This document shows positions 52,201 through 61,200 of a stretch of 64,000 nucleotides of DNA, one piece after another. The stretch is from Diorhabda sublineata. Lineage: Eukaryota > Arthropoda > Insecta > Coleoptera > Chrysomelidae. The first letter of the stretch is position 1; every line of letters starts with the position of its first letter. Position numbers and translations under genes: made by a program. The stretch is from contig NC_079474.1 in assembly GCF_026230105.1 (NCBI RefSeq), positions 39,632,294 through 39,696,293 of the forward strand, given 5' to 3'. A model generated the notes under the pieces. The model had not been told where the DNA came from. It saw only the letters and a program-made list of their open reading frames with translations, and ran no database searches.

Positions 52201-55200
52201 TATATATTTTGATTACATCTACTTATGACAATATAAATAGGCTAGGAAATTATGAGGCTATAGGTAGAAAGCTTAAAACTAAATGACATTCAAATTTTCT
52301 ACCCATATTTTAGTAATATGTTGGAGCGACTCGCTACATTATAAATCTTTTGTGGGACCTCCTTTTTCTTGGATGATACAGTCACATACTCTAATGGAAA
52401 ATATCATAACTGGAAGAATGATAAACTTTTTAAAAAACAAAGGTACAGACGTTATGAGAAGAAGCTCCGATTCATCCGATTCGTTGATTCCCGTTGTTGA
52501 CTAAACTCCAATTAACCATACAGTTTAGTGGTTTCAGAGGAAAAAGTCTTGACATTATAGCTTATTTTTAACTCATCAGAAAATTGATATGATACAAAAA
52601 TTATTATTATTATTATAATATTAGAAAGAAGGACATTTTTGGTTTCTATAACAACCAAACTTTTTATATGAGCAAAACATCTCCATAAAAAATCAGTAGC
52701 TCCGACATTATCGTAAAAAATGACTACAAAGAATTTTCTGAGCAAACCTCACATATATTTCTTTATTCCACCCTTTGATGGAAACCGTATTGCAGTAGAT
52801 TACGTTTATATGTTTAAATACTGTAATGTCGCTTTTATTAATCTTCTCGTCAATATTGGCCTAAATATCATTTTTCATAGTTGAAAGATCGTTCTTCATT
52901 TCAGAAATTGACGATATTGAAGTGGAAGACTCGTCTTTGAATAGATAAGCTTCTCGATCACGACTATTATGAATTGCGCTACATAAACTCTCTCTTATAT
53001 ATCTCAAAGCAATTGTCGAAAGATCTAGAAAAATAAAGAAACAAAACAAATAAATAAATAGAGCTTCCTAGAAGTTAATCAAAAGAAACAATGTAAATAA
53101 ACCGATTGCTATAAAAACTTCGAACGAATTCCGGGTATTTCATCAAAAGCAGCTTTCACCGAATTGCAGAATTCCACCATATCCAAGCAGGACCGGCTTC
53201 AGGGCGGATATGAATTCGTAACAATACCCATCTTAATTTTCAAAAATTTCGCATCTTACTATTTCTTGATAATCCAAATTTCTTATGCAGTCAGTGTAAA
53301 AAATCCTATCTACTTCTTGTTTTATATTTCATCATATAACTGTTGTGTATATTTGAGTAATTGTTAATGATTGACAGTACTCTCTGTACTGTACATTATT
53401 CAATTCATTTCCTCATCTTTCAACAGCGAGAAAAGGGATCATAAATAAAAAAAAATACTTGAAAAGGGAAGATTGATTTCAAGTTTATTTATCCGTGTTC
53501 TTCTACATTCCAGCACAGTCCACTCCTCCCTCCAGCCATAGGATACGCACAATACGAAGGCAGTCATCTATAGGAGCGTACCATCATCAAGAGCCCACGA
53601 CTACCACGACACACCATCAAAATGCTCCACAACAGTCGCAACACATTTCTGGGCCTCTATCTAGCAGTACTAGTTATTATACAAATAGTCCTAGCCCGCC
53701 ACATGTGACTGATGCGAATGGAAAAAATGTCCAAGAAACACTGGTAAGTATTCATTATGAATTTGAAAAAAAATTAGAATAAAAACTTATCGCTTTATCT
53801 TGGAAATCTATTTTATTTAAAAAAATTCAATGTTCATATATTTTGAGTGTTTTAAATTTTATCCACATATAATGTTCAAACTTCGAAGCTTCTATGAGAG
53901 TTGACTTTTCCTCACTAAAAGTAGCATTATACAGGATGTCCCGCATAAAAACCGACAAGGGTAGCAGAAGGTATAGAGAAGCACAAAATATGACGTTTTT
54001 GGCACAATTTACTTCTATACCAAGCTGCATCATTGAGGAGTTATAGGGTCTCAAACTAGGGTAAATGATTTAAAAAAAAATAATTCATTTGTAATCATTT
54101 AACTTAAAAATCTCAAATTTGGTATGAGACTGTTAAAGGCATTAAGTGAGTAAGTAGAAGGCGATCGAACCATTCTGGGGAGTTAATTAACCTCAAAACT
54201 CCACAGAAATTTTTTATCGGTTGCTTTAAAAGAAATTATTTTCGTACCATGAATAACTTGATTCTATTTTTTTTTATTCTTGTAATTTTAGTGGATTTGA
54301 AAAAATATTATTTGCACCTTGCGTTGGGTATGAATTTCATTTCAGATTTAACAAACTTGATATATACATTTCAATAAGAACAATTGATTGGAAAACTTCT
54401 AAAAATAATCACAATTTTCTCTTAGACAAAAAAATTAGACAAAGATTGAAGTCGACTGTAGCCAATAGCTGAAAATCATTTTTTATTACATTGCATTCAT
54501 TGCATTGATCCACTTATTTGGATATTGGCCGTTGAGAAAATCTCTTACTTTGACACTAAAATGAGGTGGTACTCCATGCATAAACTAAAGTTACAATCTC
54601 AATTTTAATGGCAAATTGTTAAATAAATCTGGAAGAATATTTTGGAGAAATTCTATGTAAGGCTCGGTAGTTAGCCGGTTTGGTAAAATAACTGGTCCAA
54701 TAAAATAATGATCGATAAGACAGACCAAACTTAAACTCACGTTGTAAATGTCGATGAGGTTTTATCTGAATAATCATAATATTTATGCATAAATAGTTGA
54801 CCCCCGTATTCCAAATTGAAGGTCTACGAAGAAATTAATTTCTTTCTAAATGTTGTGCCCAACTTTGAGCCCTATAACTCCTCAGGGATATAGTTTGGTA
54901 TAGAGGTAAATTGTCCCAATCATCATATTTTGGGGTCCTCTATACCTCTCTGCTCAAGAGTCGATTATCTTGCGGGTCGTCCTCTGCAAAGATATATCCG
55001 GAACAGGTAGATTTGTTACTAGTCTATTAGATTTGGTTTTTAGATTATTTGTATTTCTAGGTACCGTTAGAGTCAACAACAACCTCCATACATCTTCAAC
55101 AACATTCCACTGTAGAAACATTGACATATTCGGATAATTTAGTTATAAGCAGGAGTCTTCTCGAGCATATCAACAACAAATTAGATCACCTCACGAAACG

Positions 55201-58200
55201 CGTTAATTCATTGGAAACGACACTAGGATCCGATATGAAAATGATATTGTCACTGTTGGAGACTAAACAGCAGCCTAGTAGTAGCGAAGATTCGACTGTT
55301 AAACAAGAGGTGAGTAATGGCAAGTACAGAAATCTATGTGGGCATAAATTACATATTATTACCCGCAGGCATTAAACACACACTATTTACACTACCTCTA
55401 CACCAACACCCACAATTATACAGTCTGACGTGCGTTTTGATAACCAACTTATAGTCTTCAGAGACTGAAGGTAAATTAAAACCTATTAACTTCACCTTCC
55501 TGTTTATCCTAAATTTTTCCTCCAATAAACTTCCTCCCGTGGAAAACCAAATCATATCCGCGGGAAATTCAACATTCATTCCTTAACAACTAAGAAATGT
55601 AAGAAATAAGCCTCTTGTTCCTATTTAAACTGCTCTTACAATTAAATATCTCAATTCTTTGGATACATTTTTTAACAATTTAACTTTATTTATATTTATT
55701 TCATGATTATGTCTAGCAGCAAGATCAGCCATACCCGATTTTTCGATCCGACCATATTTTAAAACTATGTGCTCTTCAAACTGGACATTGACACACCTTT
55801 TAGTCTGTCCAACAAACTTTCCATCGCAATCATCACAGCTAATTTCATATATCTTTTCCAAATCTGGTATTTTATCGTTAGGACTATCCAATATTTATTT
55901 TAATGTATTGCTGGATTTATAAACCAATTTTAAGCTCACTCTGTTCAAAATTCTTTTCAATCCTTTCGTATAAACAGGATTGAAAGATAGAGGAGCAAGT
56001 TTTCCTTGTTATTTATTTTGATTTTGGAAAAAAGTAATTTCACATAGATATTTCTTAAGCCCATGACTGTTAATTAACCTATCTACAGTTCTTTTATCAT
56101 TTGGGTAGAGTTATATCCCCAATAAAAGTCATTTTCGTTAGGAAAACCACACTGGCCATCTTATGTTGGACGCAACGGAAATAACCGTCCAGTGAACATC
56201 ATGGCTACACATTTTGAAAAGAGTATCCAAATTAAATCTTCTAATTTTGTCATTTTAATATACCGTAAATATGATCAACAAACCTATTCCAAACCATGCG
56301 AAAATACTAAAGCTATTGACTAATCTGGTTTTCAAAGAGACTCACGAATACCTCTGCCATAAACAGAGATAGGCAATTCGTTTTTGTACTGGAAACAGCT
56401 ATACTTCATACATACGTCCTCAATGTACTCCAAGGTCTGCAAGATTGACACGCTGGGAAATAATGTACTTACATCAAAGGAGATTGAAATTTCTCCATCT
56501 TCATTTTCTGTATTCTTCACTTTGTTAATAAAGTCTAAAGAATTCTTCACTGCAATAGGAAGTTCATTGGAAGTAAAATTAAGTATAATTAGGTAGATCA
56601 AGTTAATAGGTTTTAGTTTATCTTCAGCCTCTGAAGACGATTACTGTGGTAGTGTAAACACTGTGTTCAGTATATATTAAGATAATAAAAAGATAATAAT
56701 ACAAATTTTTGTCATGTAAATCGGTATATGGGGCTAAAATACTATTCTGAATAGCATTTTTCTAATAAACTTATGCGATACCTCTAATGCTAAGCAAAAC
56801 GTCGATAATTGGAAATTTTTGTTACTATTAATAGGCAAGGGAAAACATCTGAACGAAAATCCGCAGGTGTCTGCAAAACAAATGAATTATCTTCTCTATT
56901 CTTTTATCTATTACAGATGCCTGAATATGAAAACGTAGCAATAGATCCCAGTAGAACTAGATATACATTTCAAAGATCAGTTAGTGAACCAAAGCCAATA
57001 TCAAAAAATCATCATTCCCAAGCTCTTCATAGGTAAGTTACAGAAAGATGCCATCTTGCAAAAGCAAAATATTTATCTACCTCAATCAACACTCAATTAT
57101 TTACAATCCCTTGGGAAAATAACTACTTCTTGAAAATATAAAATAAAAATGACCTTCAATGCTAGAATTTGAATAAAAGTGATTTTACTTCAATCAAATA
57201 CAGTGTAAACTCGATTAACCGGATTAATTGTTGTTGTTAGGGATTTGGATAATCGAAAATCCGGATAACCGAATGTATGAAGAAAAGCGGGTTTTGTGAA
57301 ATAAAATAAGCTTAATAATAGTAATATTTATTAATAAATAATAATATTATTAATCAAAATTAATAATTAGTTTCATTTAGCCTAAAATATTTGGTAATTG
57401 GCATTTGACATAAGCTACTTTTTCTCTTTATTGCTGCTATATCATGAATTGGTTTCAGCTGTAGTGAATACACAGCATCACTCTCTGTTTGTTTTTCAAA
57501 CTATTTCAGAGCTATTTCCAGAGCCTAAAGTGCTTCATCATGAGATGATCCTACATCATTTTTTACGTCTAGATTTTATTCCTTTCATCTTCTTATGACC
57601 GGTTTCTCCTTTTTTTAATAAATCAAAGAATGAATGACTCGTTCGTACTTGCTTAAATTCGAGTTTTAGTACATATGTTAAGCCCGCTTGATATGATGCA
57701 ATACAACGTGCAATGCAATGCAAGACACAATATTTCTTGATCAAAAGCATGCGCAGATCAAGTTCAGTTGATTGTTACATGCCAGATCTTGACATTATCG
57801 GTTTTGTGCTTATTTTATTGCGTGCACGTTGCAATCTAGTTACTTTTGGCTTAACAGATCAGCTGAGTGTCGTAAAATTTAGCTTTGTTATTTTCATTGT
57901 TAAACTAGGCACAAAATATTAGATAAAATTTGAGGTTAGAAATTTTTTTACTTATACTTAAAGAATTTTAGTTAGTGGCAGTCATGATGCAATTGCCTGA
58001 GACTTGCATGCAGTTTCTTGCACGTTGTATTGCATTATGACAAGCGGCTTTTAAACATTTTCTGATTTGGCTCAATCTTACTTAATTATTTAATTGGTCG
58101 CAGTTCATAGTCCGGATTATGGAGGGTAGAGGTAAGGAGAACCATCTCTGTGCTACAGAAAGTGTCCATCAAATTCTTTACGTTAGGGAGGCGCTACTAT

Positions 58201-61200
58201 CGCATGAGTGTAAATTTTAAATAAAGCGCTAGAAATTTAAGAGTACGGGCAGAGAAAGAAAGAAGTGATGATTGACACTTTCTTTCTTACAAATTCACAA
58301 TAATTAATTAGTATTCAGAGTTATCTCACAGTAGTTTTTCTAGGTTATACTTACAAAATTATTTTGTACTACATAAAAAGTTTAGATTTTGCATACCAAT
58401 ATTTAATTAACGAAAATTTGAAAATTTTTAATACTGTATACTTCACTCTATCTAAAATAACTAAGTTCATATGATATCTCGTCAGACAGGAGCGCCATTC
58501 TGGTCAAATTTTGAAATATAATTTACCGTCTACAAGCGGACAGTATTTAAGCTAAGCCCCCATATGAAATGGTCCTCCTTACCTCTACCCTTCATAGTCC
58601 GAATTCGTATAACTGGTTAGTCGAGTATCCACTGTAAGTTGCAATCAAAATTTACTAGTGCTTCGTTTATACTAGTATCTATTAAAAATTGGCAGTTTCT
58701 GAGTAGTATGCAAAATTTAAGTTTAAGTTTAAGATTATGGTCAGCTTTAGGTTCGCAAAACTACTTTGTAAGTTTATTAGCTTTTCTAAGTAAACAATGA
58801 AAATGCCAAAACACAATTATTCTTAGAAATATTAGACTAATATTGAAATAAACATTTTTATCGATATATAAAATCAGAGTTTAGAAATGTTCCAACCCAA
58901 TAAACCAAATAGAACCCTATAATTGACGCAAACAATATCGATTAATGAAAATGTGTTTATTCTTGTATTTATCTTTTAGGTTTGCATCATTTAATAAAGC
59001 TTTTGATTTCGAAAAAGGACCTGAGCCTTGTTGGGCGGAATGTCTAATATCAAAAGATAAAGAAAAAGAGGACAAACCCGCTCCAATAGCTAAATTGGAA
59101 TCTTTGGACGAATTAGATCTGGTAAGTTATATTAAAGATAAAAAATCTTATCCATATGATCGGATCATACTGTAAATTCCAATTTAAATTGATCTCCTTC
59201 GAATCTCAACGTTGAATTTATGGCTAGAAGCATTTGTGGATACTTCTTTTGGAATAAGTTCTATTCGACTTGTCATTCAAACTTGGCCGCATCATATTGA
59301 CTGACGACAAACGTTTTAGACGGCCAAAAGCCATGACAACCAGCGATATCATTGAGAAAATTCACCAAATGGTTCAGAAAGATCGTCGGTTCAATATTAG
59401 AGAGATTGAAAAGGCCATCAGCATATCAATAGAAGGCATTTGCCATATACTAACTGACGAATTATGCATGCGTAAGCTATACGACCGTTGGGTGCCGTAT
59501 TTTCTCACTTTGGGTCAAAAGAGCAATCGAATCAACATTTCGCAGGCGTTACTGACGCGGTTTAAGCAAAATCAGTCGGATTTTTTCGATCGATCTACAA
59601 CTTTATATGAAACCTGGATCCAGCACTACACTACTGAAACGAAAAAAAAGCCAAGACAGTAAATTGCTAGGGGTAAACCTGTTCCGGAAAATGCAAAGAC
59701 GGTTTCATCGACCGGAAAAGTGATGCGACTGTTTTTTTGGGAAAGGTAAACCAGTAACAGGAGAGAAATTAAGATAAAATTTCATCCACGAATTTACCCG
59801 CTGAAAGTTAGACTTCTTCAATAACTGTTTAAAACATTAATAGATTCAATTAATTTTGGATGTTTAGATCAAATTATATTGCTTGAGCTGTTTTCCATTA
59901 TTCATATTTGAACAATAATTTGAAGATCTGTAAAGCTGCCACTATCCCCGTTACCAAAGTTGATATATATACAAATATTTCATACCTTTCGCAAACCTAT
60001 TATAAACACGTACACTTCTGTTCCCTAAAAAAGCATTCTCTTACATTTTGCCTACGTAAATCAGAGATCCTACCTAAAGTCTTTGTTATTGTTAGTTACA
60101 GATCATTCAATAATTGATTTCAGTTGTAGTGTACTTAATGCCTCCTTAATTAACTGAATTTCAGAAAGCTACCAATATTGCGAAATCAAAAAAGAGAGGA
60201 TTATAAGACAGGCAACTCATATAGGTCTGAATGCGAGTACCGTAGCCAGAGTCAAAGAGTAATAGGAACAAGAAGGGACTTTGAGTCGAAAACTTGAGAC
60301 TGGAGGAAAGGAAATTTCAAATGACGCAGAAGATGTTGCACTGAAAGTATAGTATAAAGTATACCATTAGCAAATGCATAATCTATACAACATGTTTTGA
60401 AGACGCCACGTTGTTTAGTATTTATTTGGTAGACATCAATAGTGAACATTTTCAGTGAATTTGTAAACATGGAAAAAATTGATCATCGTTATATGATATA
60501 ATCCTTTCATGTGAAAAATGGATGAAACTTGGGCTCATTACTTCACACCCGAAACAAAAGAACAATCCAAGCAGTGGACCGAAAAGGGAGACCTAACTCT
60601 AAGGAAGGAAAAGACCGTTCTATCTTCAGGCAAGTTCATGGCGTCGGTTTTTTGGAATGCGCGTGAGATAATTTTCATTGAATTAAAGTTTGAATTGTTA
60701 CCTCATGCACACTACTATCCAGATTTAGTCCCCTCAGACTAGTTTTCTGCTTCCAGACTTGAAAAAATAGCTCGGTGGTCAAAGGTTTATGGATAATTTA
60801 AAGAGCGTGACGATTCTTATTATTGAGCACCGCTGGGAAAAGTATATGGAGCCAAAAGGAGATACGTTGAAAACTAAATATATTTTTCCCAAAATTCTTG
60901 TATTTTCTTTTTTGGGCCAGGTAGTTCTGGGACTATCCTCGTAGTATGAACTAACACGACTTTCAATATTCTTATACTATCGCTCTGTTTGGTGATAAAA
61001 TCGAAAGACATCGCTTTACCTTATTTGCTTGTAGATCACTATGAATATTTTTCCTAATATCCAAGGAACACAGTTTTTGACCAGGTGTGTATATCAGCTC
61101 AATTTCTTCCAGTTTGATGCCGAAAGATGAAATAAAAGGAGTATTTGTTGTTATAGAGACAACGGCAAAAAGAGATTTTTTAGTATAAGTGAGTGATGGA

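Larger units (their letters stand above)
41089..53513 (+). other. sei intron, 12.4 kb
   Basis: The largest internal intron. Contains a Crypton (41.9-42.9 kb), jockey pieces (45.1-45.3 and 49.0-50.2 kb), a mariner (47.5-48.0 kb) and a short telomere-like repeat (50428). Stretches 42900-45050, 45340-47540, 48060-49020 and 50450-53510 show no gene. Flanking phases match directly, so no exon is needed here. Confidence 0.65.
55349..56690 (-). mobile_element. Penelope-like element
   Basis: Minus-strand order RT then GIY-YIG endonuclease defines a Penelope-like retroelement. Both ends carry copies of one segment in opposite orientation: 55421-55491 read on the minus strand and 56602-56680 read on the plus strand share gttaataggttttaatttac, cttcag..ctctgaagac and gtagtgtaaa.a.tgtg. 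Inverted pseudo-LTR copies are known in this class. The RT is 5'-truncated. It sits in the sei intron, about 40 bp after the coiled-coil exon. Confidence 0.85.
57201..58634. mobile_element. Tigger/pogo transposon with two nested MITEs
   Basis: Left end cagtgtaaactcgattaacc and right end (inverted) cagtggatactcgactaacc, flanked by TA at 57199-57200 and 58635-58636. Both end sequence and TA target fit pogo/Tigger. Remnant transposase on the minus strand at 57380-57543. Interrupted by a Harbinger MITE (57681-58050) and a hAT-like MITE (58118-58596), so over half of its present length is later insertions. Lies in the sei intron 57033-58979. Confidence 0.88.

Noticed and set aside
52283..52504. 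73-codon plus-strand frame that might be an extra channel exon
   Set aside because: Flanking sei exons join in phase without it, it ends in a stop, and it has no resemblance to the channel tail.
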